From Arenibacter sp. F26102 (GTDB taxonomy: Bacteria; Bacteroidota; Bacteroidia; Flavobacteriales; Flavobacteriaceae), in NCBI RefSeq assembly GCF_023015865.1, contig NZ_JALKBC010000001.1, forward strand, positions 310,001 to 374,000: DNA of 64,000 bases, written 5' to 3'. How positions within the stretch are numbered: position 1 is the stretch's first letter; the number at the start of each line of letters is the position of its first letter. Below are positions 36,902 through 47,083 of the stretch, in pieces. The notes beneath the pieces were generated by a model. That model worked only from the letters and a program-made list of their open reading frames with translations. It was not told the origin of the DNA and did not search any database. Position numbers and translations under genes: made by a program.

Positions 36902-37130
36902 AAAACGATGAAACGATGACCAAATGATGAAGCGGTTAACGTACTGTTTATGGGCATTACGGGCGATTTAGCATCATTTATCGAAAAATTCGCTGATGAA
37001 AAGAAAAAACATACTACCAATTTTACTTTTTTTTGAGGAAACGATGAGAGATAGAGTTAAGGTCAATAAATACGGGGGATTGGGCCGTCATCGTTTTGTC
37101 ATCATTTTGTCATCAAAAATAAACGATGAC
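36902..37130. other. Candidate replication origin with iterons
   Basis: The 255-bp gap between helicase and primase genes has repeated AAACGATGA-type units: direct copies at 36903, 36911 and 37039, and three tandem 11-bp units GTCATC(G/A)TTTT at 37087, 37098 and 37109 (the third with A residues), followed by an inverted AAACGATGAC at 37121. Iterons next to replication genes suggest an origin. This is inference from position and repetition. Confidence 0.5.
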
Positions 37131-37155
37131 AAAGTCGAGAGCCCAATGATAGGAT

Positions 37156-38016
37156 ATGCAAAGAACCAATAAAATACCGTGTGAAAGAGCCCGAGATTAT
37201 CCCATCGGAAAAGCGCTGGCAAAACTCGGGCACTTTCCTACAAAGGAATCTGAGAAAGAAGCTTGGTTCCTGAGTCCGTTCCGCTCAGAAACACAAGCCT
37301 CTTTCAAGGTATCCAAGAAACTGAACAGATGGTATGATCATGGAGCTGGAAAAGGGGGCAATGTAATTGACCTGATATGTTTAATAAACGGTACTTCAGT
37401 TAAGGAAACCTTGGCTTGGTTACAAAAGGGTCAGATTTCTTTTTCTTTTCAGCAGCAGCCTTTATTTACCATGCATAATGGAAATGATATTCAGGTCCGC
37501 TATGCACAACCCATATCACATTTAGCATTGATCGGATATTTACATGCACGTAAGATTTCGTTTTCTACGGCAGTCAAACTTTGTCAGGAGGTCCATTACA
37601 TTTTCCGGGGTAGGGAATATTTCGCCATAGGGTTACAGAACAGTTCCGGGGGATGGGAGTTACGGAACAAATACTATAAGAATTCCAGCTCCCCAAAAGA
37701 CATCACTCACATCAAGAATGGGAACAATAGGCTGGTAGTTACCGAAGGTATGTTTGATATGTTGAGCCTGATGGATAGGGATAATAATCTTATGGAAAAG
37801 AATGACCTTTTAATATTAAACTCCCTGGGCTTTATGGAAAAATCGTTTGACATGTTTGACGCCTATAATTCTGTATCGCTTTATATGGATAATGACAGTG
37901 CAGGCAGAAAGGCAGTTGATCTAATGTTGAAAGAAAATCCTAAATGTGAGGACAGATCAAAACTGTACAAGGATTTTAAAGATGTGAACGCATGGTGGAC
38001 TGCTCAGAACCAATGA
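37156..38016 (+). CDS. TOPRIM-domain DNA primase
   Basis: A 286-residue primase-like protein. The N-terminal part (residues 10-90: SPFRSETQASFKVSKKLNRWYDHGAGKGGNVIDLI) is the CHC2-like domain without its zinc-binding cysteines and histidine, as is usual for these Bacteroidota element primases. The TOPRIM domain has LVVTEGMFDML (Glu 197) and SLYMDNDSAGRKA (Asp 245, Asp 247). Together with the helicase it should prime replication of the excised element. Confidence 0.85.
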   Translation: MQRTNKIPCERARDYPIGKALAKLGHFPTKESEKEAWFLSPFRSETQASFKVSKKLNRWYDHGAGKGGNVIDLICLINGTSVKETLAWLQKGQISFSFQQQPLFTMHNGNDIQVRYAQPISHLALIGYLHARKISFSTAVKLCQEVHYIFRGREYFAIGLQNSSGGWELRNKYYKNSSSPKDITHIKNGNNRLVVTEGMFDMLSLMDRDNNLMEKNDLLILNSLGFMEKSFDMFDAYNSVSLYMDNDSAGRKAVDLMLKENPKCEDRSKLYKDFKDVNAWWTAQNQ

Positions 38017-38072
38017 CCCGAATTGGAAGTAATGCAAGCACTATGGTGTGAGCAAAGTGGAATAGCAAGAGG

Positions 38073-38094
38073 GTAACGGGCAAAGCCACGTTAC
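38073..38094. other. Candidate oriT hairpin upstream of the mobilization gene
   Basis: A 6-bp inverted repeat GTAACG / CGTTAC with a 10-nt loop lies about 135 bases upstream of the BfmA/BtgA-like gene, in a 213-bp gene-free stretch that contains nothing else recognisable. The position is typical for an oriT, but no nic site can be identified. Confidence 0.25.
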
Positions 38095-38229
38095 GTATTT
38101 ATTTAAGTGCACAACACATTGATTATTAGTTGGTTAGAAAAATATTAAATTTTGCGATTTTACAAATTTGCGTCAAATGGCCTGTTAGCGCCCATTTTTA
38201 GGGAGGAATTTGCGACAAATCAGATAATC

Positions 38230-38790
38230 ATGAACTCATTTAATAGTATACGGTTTAAGAGTGAAACAGCCAAGCATTTCCGAAAATTTTCAAGGCGGTT
38301 TTTCAAGACCCATACGGAGGCACTGCAAACGATGTTGGATTTCTTTTTCTATAACGAGATTTCGCCAAAGGAATCTCTTGGACCTAATGGAAGGACGATA
38401 ACAAACCTGATCAAAAAAAGGTTCAATGCGATGGCGGCAATGTTGAAGAGTATGGAGAAATATGGGATACTTCCAACCAAGACTATGATAGAACTTTTAT
38501 TTGAACACTCCCCCCAAAAGAAACGAGGGCAAGCTCCCTTGTTGATGGACGGTCAGGAAAACGATCCGGAAAGGGATAGGTTCTTTAAAAAGGTGGAGCA
38601 AGCCCTTGTTATGGAAAAGGAAAATACTAACCTTAAACGCGACCTAAGGCAGAACAGGGCAGAATTTATTGCTCTTTTGAACAAGGTACAATTGGTGAAG
38701 AGCAGTTTTGGGAAGTCCAGGTTAGAATTGGACATGGCTCTGGAAGATTTTGAAAGGCTTAAGATAAAAATAGAAAAAGAATTGCCATAG
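38230..38790 (+). CDS. BfmA/BtgA-family mobilization protein
   Basis: A 186-residue protein when started at the ATG of 38230 (MNSFNSIRFKSETAKHFRKFSRRF); the frame upstream begins only with TTG. The N-terminal ribbon-helix-helix-like part and the following FFKTHTEALQTMLDFFFYNEISPKESLGPNGRTITNLIKKR are typical of BfmA/BtgA accessory proteins, which bind oriT and help a relaxase. A C-terminal coiled coil spans about residues 125-185. The relaxase gene that normally follows is absent here; 540 bases of noncoding DNA and the restriction operon follow instead. Confidence 0.8.
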   Translation: MNSFNSIRFKSETAKHFRKFSRRFFKTHTEALQTMLDFFFYNEISPKESLGPNGRTITNLIKKRFNAMAAMLKSMEKYGILPTKTMIELLFEHSPQKKRGQAPLLMDGQENDPERDRFFKKVEQALVMEKENTNLKRDLRQNRAEFIALLNKVQLVKSSFGKSRLELDMALEDFERLKIKIEKELP

Positions 38791-39330
38791 GATAGCCCTA
38801 TTGGATGATTTGAAAAACAAATCCAGTCCCTGCGGAAGTTGAAAAACCTATGGATTTTTCAATCTCCTCAGGATCGCTCATAAAAGCCTAGGGCGTAGAA
38901 AGAACGAACTAGGCCTTTAACTTTGCCAACGCAAGGTTATTGCCACGGATCAAAAAAAATGATGTTCCAAATTTACCTTAGCAGGTGCGCCCTATCCGAT
39001 TTTTGCTTTACGATTATCTTCCCGAACACTACAAAAATCGGAAAGGATCCAGGCGCAGTTAAGTTCTGGTAAGATTTTGGGGTCAAGTTATTTCAATGTA
39101 TCTCTCTAGTCCTATTTTACGCCCCGTGATTACCATTAAGCGGTTAAAGATTGAATTATATGAATGCTACAAAAGTTAGCTTCATTATTAAACTGCCGTA
39201 TACCTGTTCGTGCCATTTAGGAGGGCGAGATCTGCACTTCGTCATTTAATGGAGGAGCCAACCACTCGATTGTATTCCGTTTATATTTTATTCATTTCCA
39301 TTTTCAATGTGTGTGCTGTTGTCAGGAGCA
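38791..39330. other. 540-bp gene-free stretch with a hairpin
   Basis: No credible coding frame on either strand. It contains the hairpin GCCTAG (38886-38891) / CTAGGC (38909-38914), extended by AAA/TTT with one bulged base. This could be a terminator of the mobilization gene, or part of the lost relaxase/oriT region. The rest shows no recognisable feature. Confidence 0.4.
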
Positions 39331-42300
39331 TCATATTTTACCTCCCACACCTTTAAATTTGTCAACAAACGAAGAAATCTTTTGAAAAACAGTCTGTTTT
39401 TTTGACAAATACTGAGGGTTTAAAGGACTCATTTTCGGCAAAAGAGCATTCAGCTCTGTCCCGTTTTCACTAGCATATTCTCTCTTTAAAGAAGTAGTGA
39501 TGTATCGTTTTGCTGCTTCCTCATTTAGATTTTCATCTGCGATTAATTCTGTAGCTTCTGTTTTCTGCTTTCCTTGTGCATATGCAAAGAATGAGTCAAT
39601 AATATTCGCTTTGTCATGAATGGAATCAAGGTCTGTACCATTTATAAAATCAACTACCAAGCTCTCTTTTGCTCTATTACCTATACTAGCTCGAATAACT
39701 CTTCTTATCTCTTCAATTAATGAAGCCTTGTCTTTGTTCTTTTTGCTGTGCTCAAAGATTAACTCAAGGATATAATCAAGATTAATTTCTTGCGATTTAA
39801 GAAGGTCTATTTCAAAGACAACATCATCCCAATCAATGGTTGATTCTTCTGCTTCCTTTCCACTTTTCTCTCTTCGCAACCAATCACGGATGTCATTGTA
39901 AGTAGAGCGATAATCTTGTATTGTACGCTCAGCAGGTAATTCAATCTCTCGCATTGGAGCTATATCGTCATCTGTTACAAAATGAGTTTCTTTAAACGCC
40001 TCTATAGCCTCTGAATCGTTAATGTCAACTGTTTGTAGTGCTTTAAGATTGGTAAATTCATCGTAGTTCTGAAGAATGTTTTCCACACGCAAGTATTCTC
40101 CAAAGAGTTTTGAAAACTCTTTTTTGTCTTTCTCAGTAACTATTTCGTCAGGGTCAGGAAACTTTTCATTTAATTCCTTAACGACCTCAATATAACCTCT
40201 TCGAGCTTCTCCTGTTGCAATGTCTGTAAAGCCTTCTAGATATTCCTTATAGCTTTTCTCTAATACTACATTCTTAGTACTTCTATCTCCAAAAAGAGTT
40301 ATGGCATCAACAGTAGCTTTTTCTAAATCTCGGAAAGTAATAATGTTACCAAAGGTTTTTGTCGCGTCATAAATACGATTCGTTCGAGAAAAGGCTTGCA
40401 TCAAACCATGATAACGTAGGTTCTTATCAACAAAAAGCGTATTGAGTGTTGGTGCATCAAACCCTGTTAGAAACATACCAACTACTATAAGTAGATCAAC
40501 ATCTTTACTCTTTACACGTTTAGCAAGGTCGCGATAATAGTTCTGGAACTCTTTGCTTTCAATGCCATAGCTGGTTTTGAACATGGCGTTATAATCATTG
40601 ATAGCTTTGCTTAAGAACTCTTTTGCACTACTATCCATTGCTGAAGGTTCAAAAGTTTCATCAATTATCTCACCAATAGCATTTTGCTCTTCATTAGCTG
40701 CAAAGGAGAATATAGTAGCTATTTTCAGTGGCTTATCACTTTCCTTTTGTAAAAGATTTAATTCGTCATAATAACATTTTGCTGCATCCACACTACTAAC
40801 AGCAAACATTGCATTGAAACCAGTATTAACACCACGCGTCCTATGCGTTTTTTGTCTGAAATTTTGCAGGACGTATTGAGAAATCTCTTTGATTCGTGTT
40901 GGGTGAAGTAAGGCTTTTTTGTTTTCTGCAGCACTTAACTTTTTTTCGTCAATTTCCGTTTCAACCCCCTTAAATTGAGGACGTACATCATTATAGTCTA
41001 CCTTAAATTTAAGGACTTTTTCATCTCTGATAGCATCAGTAATAACATAAGAATGTAATTCACGACCAAATACACTTGCTGTGGTTTCTGAGCCTAGAGC
41101 ATTTTGAGGAAAAATAGGAGTTCCTGTAAATCCAAATTGATAATACTTTTTAAACTTCTTTTTTAGATTCTTTTGTGCTTCACCAAATTGTGAGCGATGC
41201 GCTTCATCAAAGATGAATAATACTTGCTTTTGATAGATGGATAAATCACTTTCACTTTTCATCAGATTATTCAGTTTCTGAATGGTTGTGACTATAATCT
41301 TATTATCCTCTTTCTCAATATTTCGTTTTAAGCCTGCTGTACTGTCTGAACCATTCACACTGTCAGGAGAGAACCTTTGATATTCTTTCATGGTTTGAAA
41401 GTCAAGATCCTTACGATCTACTACAAAGAATACTTTATCAATATAGGCAAGCTGTGTAGCGAGTCGTGCAGCTTTAAAACTGGTAAGGGTTTTCCCTGAA
41501 CCTGTGGTATGCCAAATAAATCCACCACTTTCTGATGTAGACCATTTTTTAGCTTGAAACGAACTTGCTATTTTCCATAAGATTCTTTCGGTAGCTGCAA
41601 TTTGATACGGTCTCATGATAAGCAGTGTATCACTAACATCAAATACCGAATAGTTCAGTAATACATTTAACAAGGTGTGTTTTTGAAAAAATGTAGCAGT
41701 AAAATCCTTTAGGTCCTTTATAAGGGTGTTGTCAGCTTTTGCCCAGTTCATAGTAAAGTCAAAGCTGTTTTTATCACGTTTTACAGTGTTGGCAAAATAA
41801 CGGCTGTCGGTGCCGTTGGATATAACAAATACCTGTATGTACTTAAAAAGTGAGTTCTCACTATTAAAACTTTCTTTGCTGTATCGATGCACTTGATTAA
41901 AAGCCTCACGGATAGCAACTCCACGCTTTTTTACTTCTATTTGTACAAGAGGTAAACCATTAACTAAAATGGTTACATCGTAGCGATTAGAATGTGTACC
42001 TTTCTGTTCGAATTGTGAAATAACCTGAACTTTATTTCGAACAATGTTCTTTTTGTCTACTAAGTAAATATTTTGGATGTGTCCATCGTCAAAAACAAAA
42101 TCGTAAATATAATTGTCGTGTATTTTCCTTGTTTTTTCAACGAGATTGTCACTTGGTTTATCCAAATACTCCTCTACAAAACGAGACCATTCGCCATTTG
42201 TAAACTCCATGTCATTTAGAGCCTGCAGTTGGACTCTTACATTAGCCAACATGGATTGTAGGTTAGTAAGGTTAGCAGGGTTTTCATAACCTTGATTTAT

Positions 42301-42438
42301 TAAGTCTTGGATTAGCTCTCGCTCAAGTGCTGATTCCGTCTGATAACTCGCTGGAACTTCATGTACCTCAGAGTACTTAGTGTATTTGTCAAGTACGATG
42401 AAATTATTTGATTCTGCTATGGTTTTATATGTTGTCAT
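39331..42438 (-). CDS. hsdR: Type I restriction enzyme R subunit (HsdR)
   Basis: A 1035-residue motor and endonuclease subunit. The N-terminal nuclease has the PD-(D/E)XK residues Asp 154 and QIEVKKRG (Glu 168, Lys 170). The SF2 translocase shows Walker A TTGSGKT (312-317), DEAH in [13 protein letters not shown], and SAT-like GFTGTPIF. The C-terminal part binds the methyltransferase. It is the last gene of the hsd operon, 15 nt after the PrrC-like gene. With HsdM and HsdS it cuts unmodified DNA at a distance from the recognition site. Confidence 0.95.
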   Translation of the reverse strand: MTTYKTIAESNNFIVLDKYTKYSEVHEVPASYQTESALERELIQDLINQGYENPANLTNLQSMLANVRVQLQALNDMEFTNGEWSRFVEEYLDKPSDNLVEKTRKIHDNYIYDFVFDDGHIQNIYLVDKKNIVRNKVQVISQFEQKGTHSNRYDVTILVNGLPLVQIEVKKRGVAIREAFNQVHRYSKESFNSENSLFKYIQVFVISNGTDSRYFANTVKRDKNSFDFTMNWAKADNTLIKDLKDFTATFFQKHTLLNVLLNYSVFDVSDTLLIMRPYQIAATERILWKIASSFQAKKWSTSESGGFIWHTTGSGKTLTSFKAARLATQLAYIDKVFFVVDRKDLDFQTMKEYQRFSPDSVNGSDSTAGLKRNIEKEDNKIIVTTIQKLNNLMKSESDLSIYQKQVLFIFDEAHRSQFGEAQKNLKKKFKKYYQFGFTGTPIFPQNALGSETTASVFGRELHSYVITDAIRDEKVLKFKVDYNDVRPQFKGVETEIDEKKLSAAENKKALLHPTRIKEISQYVLQNFRQKTHRTRGVNTGFNAMFAVSSVDAAKCYYDELNLLQKESDKPLKIATIFSFAANEEQNAIGEIIDETFEPSAMDSSAKEFLSKAINDYNAMFKTSYGIESKEFQNYYRDLAKRVKSKDVDLLIVVGMFLTGFDAPTLNTLFVDKNLRYHGLMQAFSRTNRIYDATKTFGNIITFRDLEKATVDAITLFGDRSTKNVVLEKSYKEYLEGFTDIATGEARRGYIEVVKELNEKFPDPDEIVTEKDKKEFSKLFGEYLRVENILQNYDEFTNLKALQTVDINDSEAIEAFKETHFVTDDDIAPMREIELPAERTIQDYRSTYNDIRDWLRREKSGKEAEESTIDWDDVVFEIDLLKSQEINLDYILELIFEHSKKNKDKASLIEEIRRVIRASIGNRAKESLVVDFINGTDLDSIHDKANIIDSFFAYAQGKQKTEATELIADENLNEEAAKRYITTSLKREYASENGTELNALLPKMSPLNPQYLSKKQTVFQKISSFVDKFKGVGGKI

Positions 42439-42453
42439 TTTATTCCTTTACAC

Positions 42454-43611
42454 TTAATTAACTGCAGATTTGAAGCCGTACATTCTTTTCACTTCTCCTA
42501 CCAGATAACCCAATACTCTCTTATCATTTTCTTCTATAATTGAAATCTCTTCACCGTTATGTTTCGCATGGCTAGACAGATTAATTATACGCTTATAATA
42601 TGATTCACGAGATTCTTGTGGTAAGAGTTCTTCCCAGCTATTGAAACCGAGAAAAGTGGAAGTCTTTTCGAATATGTTACGAAGAAAATTAAAGTGATAC
42701 TTTTGAATTTCTCCTAATTCTATTGCTTTTTCAAGTTCAGATAAAAGAAATAGATGATAAGAAAAAGGAGAGTCTTTTGGTTGTTCGAAAAGAGAAAAGT
42801 TACCGTCATTCAATTTTTCCAGGCGCCATTTCTTGGTTTTTTTTACTCTATTAAATTCATTGAACAGCACATTATAGAACAATGGATTGTGAGTAGTGAT
42901 TATGAACTTCAATTCCGATGTACTAGACTTTATTAACTCAGCAATATTTACTGCCAATTCAATGAGGTGAGTATCATCTAATGAACTTACAGGGTCATCA
43001 ATAAAGACAAATTCTAAATCATCAAACTGATCGGTTTCTCGTTCATTTGGTTCAGGAACATTTAAAACTTCAATAACTTGTTCAAGCGAACAATAAAAGA
43101 CACTCCATATAAAGCAGCTTTCTTCTCCTTTGGAAATCTTGATGTTTTCTATGTTTTCTTCATTACCACCTTCAATTGAAAACGTTACTTCTGAATAGGC
43201 ATTAACAATGATATCTCTATTTTCCTTGTCCTTGGTAGTATAAGTTTCGTTGAAACGAGGCGTTAATTTTTCACTTGTGTACCTTTGAAAATTAGTTATA
43301 ATGTTTGGGCCTTTCCCTTGATTGCGAAGTACCCAATTTGTGAAATTATTGGGTTGTATTTTAAGTTTTCTTAATAGGTCAGTATCCAAATCATTATCCC
43401 AAAAGAATAAGTCTTCAGTAAATGCATTGTAGTATAGCACTTTGATACCTGATTCTTCTTCATCCTCCACATCAATTTCCTTTGGTGCTATCAATTCTTT
43501 AAACGCACGTGACAACCGTGTTTTACCTGTACCATTAAATGCATAGATTAACTGCACTTTTTTATCTGTATCTTTTAGTGACTGCGCTATTTCCTTTAGT
43601 GACTGTCCCAT
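42454..43611 (-). CDS. prrC: PrrC-like anticodon nuclease
   Basis: A 385-residue protein close in length to E. coli PrrC (396). The N-terminal ABC-type ATPase has Walker A FNGTGKT (25-31), a degenerate signature ISKGEE (159-164), Walker [14 protein letters not shown] (201-213) and the switch histidine TTHNP (241). The C-terminal domain has Arg 311, Glu 315 (RNIFE) and His 348 (SSHAKHNG); the spacing closely matches the Arg320-Glu324-His356 catalytic triad described for PrrC. It lies between hsdS (1-nt gap) and hsdR, the position of prrC in E. coli. PrrC is held silent by the restriction complex and cleaves tRNA-Lys when a phage disables it; the tRNA target here is unknown. Confidence 0.85.
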   Translation of the reverse strand: MGQSLKEIAQSLKDTDKKVQLIYAFNGTGKTRLSRAFKELIAPKEIDVEDEEESGIKVLYYNAFTEDLFFWDNDLDTDLLRKLKIQPNNFTNWVLRNQGKGPNIITNFQRYTSEKLTPRFNETYTTKDKENRDIIVNAYSEVTFSIEGGNEENIENIKISKGEESCFIWSVFYCSLEQVIEVLNVPEPNERETDQFDDLEFVFIDDPVSSLDDTHLIELAVNIAELIKSSTSELKFIITTHNPLFYNVLFNEFNRVKKTKKWRLEKLNDGNFSLFEQPKDSPFSYHLFLLSELEKAIELGEIQKYHFNFLRNIFEKTSTFLGFNSWEELLPQESRESYYKRIINLSSHAKHNGEEISIIEENDKRVLGYLVGEVKRMYGFKSAVN

Positions 43612-43612
43612 A

Positions 43613-44791
43613 TTATTCTTCTAAATTATCATTGGGAAATGTTAACAACATATCTCGGTAATACTCATACTGCTTTTGTCTGAGCTCTATCTCCTTTGGG
43701 AGACCTTCACTAATTGAGTTAGTGAGTATGTCAAATTTGTCGAGGATTGAAACTATTCGCTCTTGTTCCTCTTTGGAAGACATTGGTATTTTTGCTTTAC
43801 CTAAACCATTTGCATTTATGGCAGAGATTTTACCTGAACGAATATGTCTTCTAATTTGATCATGAAAGTGTTTAGTTCGAGTAAAATAGGCTACATATTT
43901 TGAGTTTAATGGGCTTTTATAAGAAAAACAAGCATCATGTGTAACAACACCTTCATTCCCTAGCCAAGCTGTACCCTTTCCTATGTCTTCAATTGTTTCG
44001 CCAGCTGCAACGATGACAACATCTCCCTTTTCAGCAACTCTTAGGTTTTTATTTTCAACTAACTCTTCACTAACGAAAGATTTAGTTTTATCTGCCCAAG
44101 TTTTATAATGCGTATACATTTCACCATAATGTATACATGGGACACCTTCTGAAATCATATCAGTTCTTACAAATCGTTTACCTCTTTGAAATTCACCAAT
44201 TTCATTTAACGATTTCCACTCAGTTTCCGATTGTTTAAAACTGAACAATTGCTCGCGATAATAACTGTACTGCTGTTTCCTTGCTTTAAGCTCTTTGGTA
44301 AGTTCTGTTGTAATATTTGTAAAGGAATTAAGAATACGAGCGATTTTTTCTTGTATTTCTTCAGGGGGTATGGGAATGGGGATGCCAACCAATTTTGACT
44401 TCGTCAATTTTGCTCTACCACCTCCTGATAAAAAAGGAATAAAATTAAAAATCCTTAAATAGTGAAATAAGAATCTTAAATTCAATCCTTTTTTGGCACC
44501 AATGACATGAACATGATTATTAGCCCAAAATTTCCCTTTTGTATATTGAATAGAGTAATTCTCAAGACTAGCTGAACCATCTTCAGCAATTAAAAGAAAT
44601 TCACCATTATGTGTATATCCTTCAACATAGTCTTGAATATTGTTAGCCCCATAATATGGGATCTCTCCAGGTATTCGCAACGAAGCTTTTACAGGTTTTC
44701 TTCCTTTGTTTGATATTTCGACAAAATTATCATTTCCTAACACTGTCCAATCAACCTTAACTCCATCCAACAATTTATTCATATAATTCAT
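43613..44791 (-). CDS. hsdS: Type I restriction specificity subunit (HsdS)
   Basis: A 392-residue protein with two target-recognition domains (residues about 10-150 and 195-345), each followed by a conserved helix: [45 protein letters not shown] and [23 protein letters not shown]...[15 protein letters not shown]. Together they read a bipartite DNA site. The start overlaps the hsdM stop by 4 nt (ATGA). An in-frame ATG three codons later is also possible. Confidence 0.94.
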   Translation of the reverse strand: MNYMNKLLDGVKVDWTVLGNDNFVEISNKGRKPVKASLRIPGEIPYYGANNIQDYVEGYTHNGEFLLIAEDGSASLENYSIQYTKGKFWANNHVHVIGAKKGLNLRFLFHYLRIFNFIPFLSGGGRAKLTKSKLVGIPIPIPPEEIQEKIARILNSFTNITTELTKELKARKQQYSYYREQLFSFKQSETEWKSLNEIGEFQRGKRFVRTDMISEGVPCIHYGEMYTHYKTWADKTKSFVSEELVENKNLRVAEKGDVVIVAAGETIEDIGKGTAWLGNEGVVTHDACFSYKSPLNSKYVAYFTRTKHFHDQIRRHIRSGKISAINANGLGKAKIPMSSKEEQERIVSILDKFDILTNSISEGLPKEIELRQKQYEYYRDMLLTFPNDNLEE

Positions 44792-46335
44792 GCTTCGATA
44801 TCCTTTACTATTGCATCAATCTCAGAACGTAGCACATCAGCCTTCTTCACTGTTGTTGAAATCTCCTTATTCAACTCGGCTATATTAATCTTCTCCCTAT
44901 CATCTTCAGCTTCTACATAAGAGCTTACAGAGAGGTTATAGTCGTTTTGAGCGATTTTATTATTGTCAATTGATTTTGCGACATGTTCAACATCTTCTTT
45001 GCTATCGAACATCTCCATGATTTGGTCAATATGCTCATTTTTAAGTACATTTATATTCCCCTCTTTTTTGAAGAAATTTTCACCGCTTACATTGATAAAC
45101 TGCGTTGCATTAACTGTTTTATGTTTTGATAGTACTAAAATATCTACCGAAATAGATGTACCAAAAAATAGGTTTGGAGCTAGGGAGATAACGGTCTCCA
45201 CAAAGTTATTATCTACAAGGTACTTCCTAATCTTCTGTTCTACCCCTCCACGATAGAAGATACCAGGGAAACATACGAGTGCTGCCCTTCCTTTACTTGA
45301 TAGGTAGCTTAAAGCATGCAGTACAAAGGCAAAGTCTGCTTTAGATTTGGGAGCAAGTACTCCGGCAGGAGCAAAACGGTCATCATTGATCATGGTTGGA
45401 TCATTGTCACCGATCCATTTTACGGAATAAGGCGGATTTGATACTATGGCATCAAAAGGTTTTTCATCGCCTAATTGTGGGTTCCTAAGTGTGTCTCCTA
45501 AAACAATATTAAACTTATCGTAATTGATGTTATGCAAAAACATGTTCATACGTGCAAGGTTATAGGTAGTGTGATTCACTTCTTGACCAAAGAAACCTTC
45601 CTCAATAATGTGGTTATCAAAGTGTTTTTTGGCTTGTAAAAGTAAGGAACCGGAACCTGCTGCTGGGTCATAAATTTTATTCACTGTTGTCTGCCCATGC
45701 ATTGCCAACTGTGCAATGAGTTTGGAAACGTGTTGTGGAGTAAAAAATTCACCTCCAGACTTTCCTGCATTGGCTGCATAATTGGAAATAAGAAATTCAT
45801 AAGCATCACCAAAAAGGTCAATTTGATTTTCTTCAAATTTCCCAAAATTCAACTCTTCCACTCCTTTTATTACTGCCGCTAATCTGCTGTTTTTGTTTTC
45901 AACAGTATTACCAAGTCGTGAACTCGTAGTATCAAAATCTGCAAACAATCCTTTAATGTCTTGTTCAGAAGGATAGCCGTTTGCTGAACTTTCAATAGCG
46001 TCAAAAATGGCTTTTAAGTCAGTATTAAGATTGGAATTTGTATTCGCTGTTTTGGCGACATTAACAAATAACTGACTTGGATAGATGAAATATCCTTTAG
46101 TCTTAATCGCATCATCTTTTATGTCAGATGAAATTTTATCATCTTCATAACTAGAGTAATCAACGCTATCATCACTACCTTCAATATAATTGGTAAAATT
46201 TTCACTTATAAAACGGTAGAAAAGTGTGCCTAACACAAACTGTTTAAAATCCCATCCATCTACAGAGCCACGAACATCATTTGCTATTTTCCATATTTTC
46301 GCTTGTAATTCAGCTCTTTGGTTTGTACTTGTCAT
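44788..46335 (-). CDS. hsdM: Type I DNA methyltransferase subunit (HsdM)
   Basis: A 515-residue adenine-N6 methyltransferase. It has the N-terminal helical HsdM_N domain, the SAM-binding motif I DPAAGSGS (223-230) and catalytic motif IV NPPY (300-303). It methylates the host copies of the site defined by HsdS and is needed for restriction. Its ATG overlaps the TAA of the upstream XRE regulator by one base (TAATG), so the two are coupled. Confidence 0.95.
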   Translation of the reverse strand: MTSTNQRAELQAKIWKIANDVRGSVDGWDFKQFVLGTLFYRFISENFTNYIEGSDDSVDYSSYEDDKISSDIKDDAIKTKGYFIYPSQLFVNVAKTANTNSNLNTDLKAIFDAIESSANGYPSEQDIKGLFADFDTTSSRLGNTVENKNSRLAAVIKGVEELNFGKFEENQIDLFGDAYEFLISNYAANAGKSGGEFFTPQHVSKLIAQLAMHGQTTVNKIYDPAAGSGSLLLQAKKHFDNHIIEEGFFGQEVNHTTYNLARMNMFLHNINYDKFNIVLGDTLRNPQLGDEKPFDAIVSNPPYSVKWIGDNDPTMINDDRFAPAGVLAPKSKADFAFVLHALSYLSSKGRAALVCFPGIFYRGGVEQKIRKYLVDNNFVETVISLAPNLFFGTSISVDILVLSKHKTVNATQFINVSGENFFKKEGNINVLKNEHIDQIMEMFDSKEDVEHVAKSIDNNKIAQNDYNLSVSSYVEAEDDREKINIAELNKEISTTVKKADVLRSEIDAIVKDIEA

Positions 46336-46523
46336 TATTTATCTTTTATTAAATCTTTTGGATTAACTTCTAATATCTCGGCTATTTCAAAAAGCACTTC
46401 AAGTCTCGGTTGTTGTCTGTTCTGCACATAGTCGTTAACCATGTTGTAGCTCTTTCCAGGTTTTTCTGCCAACCAAGTCTGCTTTATACCTTTCTGTTGG
46501 AGTACTTCCTTTATTCGGTTCAT
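46335..46523 (-). CDS. XRE-family regulator of the hsd operon
   Basis: A 62-residue single-domain helix-turn-helix protein ([59 protein letters not shown]), like the small controller proteins of restriction systems. It is the first gene of the operon, and a 7-bp dyad lies 22 bases upstream of its start. It probably adjusts methylase and nuclease expression when the island enters a new host. Confidence 0.88.
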   Translation of the reverse strand: MNRIKEVLQQKGIKQTWLAEKPGKSYNMVNDYVQNRQQPRLEVLFEIAEILEVNPKDLIKDK

Positions 46524-46544
46524 GTCCGTCTAAAATTATTCTGC

Positions 46545-46573
46545 CAAGATAGTATTTGATTTTAATTATCTTG
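46545..46573. promoter_or_regulatory. Candidate operator of the hsd operon
   Basis: A perfect 7-bp inverted repeat CAAGATA / TATCTTG with a 15-nt AT-rich spacer, directly upstream of the XRE gene. The rest of the 349-bp gap up to 46872 holds no gene and no other element I recognise. Confidence 0.5.
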
Positions 46574-46872
46574 TTTTACAATATAAAAAACGTTAATTAT
46601 TGTTACTCACTTGGGGTGGGGACTTTAACTTTATTCGATTCCTAAATTATCTTAAAAATTTAACTGCGCCATTAAATTCATGCTGAAAAGGATTCGCTTC
46701 TACTCCCCCATTCTTTTGGCGGCATCCTGATCGGATATAAGAAAAAAGGAACTCCATTCACGCCAACAAATCAACACCTCAAAATCAACATTATGGACTG
46801 ATAAAAAATAAAATATTAACTTTAAGGAACTGGATTAGTGCTTTTCATAGTATAAGGTGCTGTAAACAGATA

Positions 46873-47076
46873 TTATATCAAATCTTTTTCATTCACAAAA
46901 ACATCTTCATCTTTCCTATCTCTTACTATTCTTATTAAATAATCAAAACCTCCTTGTGCAAAACCTGTATCTATATAATTATTTGAGAAATCACATTTTC
47001 TGTGGATAATATGTCCTGGATATTTTTTTCCAGTTAAAGGTGTATAGATTATTGCTTGTCCTTTTAGAAATTTCAT
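46873..47076 (-). CDS. Small hypothetical protein of the AlbA_2 operon
   Basis: A 67-residue, probably beta-rich soluble protein (GQAIIYTPLTGKKYPGHIIHRKCDFSNNYIDTGFAQGGFDYLIRIVRDRKDEDVFVNEKDLI) that may adopt an SH3-like fold. The ATG follows the stop of the AlbA_2 gene by 7 nt, indicating one transcript. It ends 5 nt inside the cassette-end repeat at 46859-46868. I do not recognise the family. Confidence 0.65.
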   Translation of the reverse strand: MKFLKGQAIIYTPLTGKKYPGHIIHRKCDFSNNYIDTGFAQGGFDYLIRIVRDRKDEDVFVNEKDLI

Positions 47077-47083
47077 TTTGATT

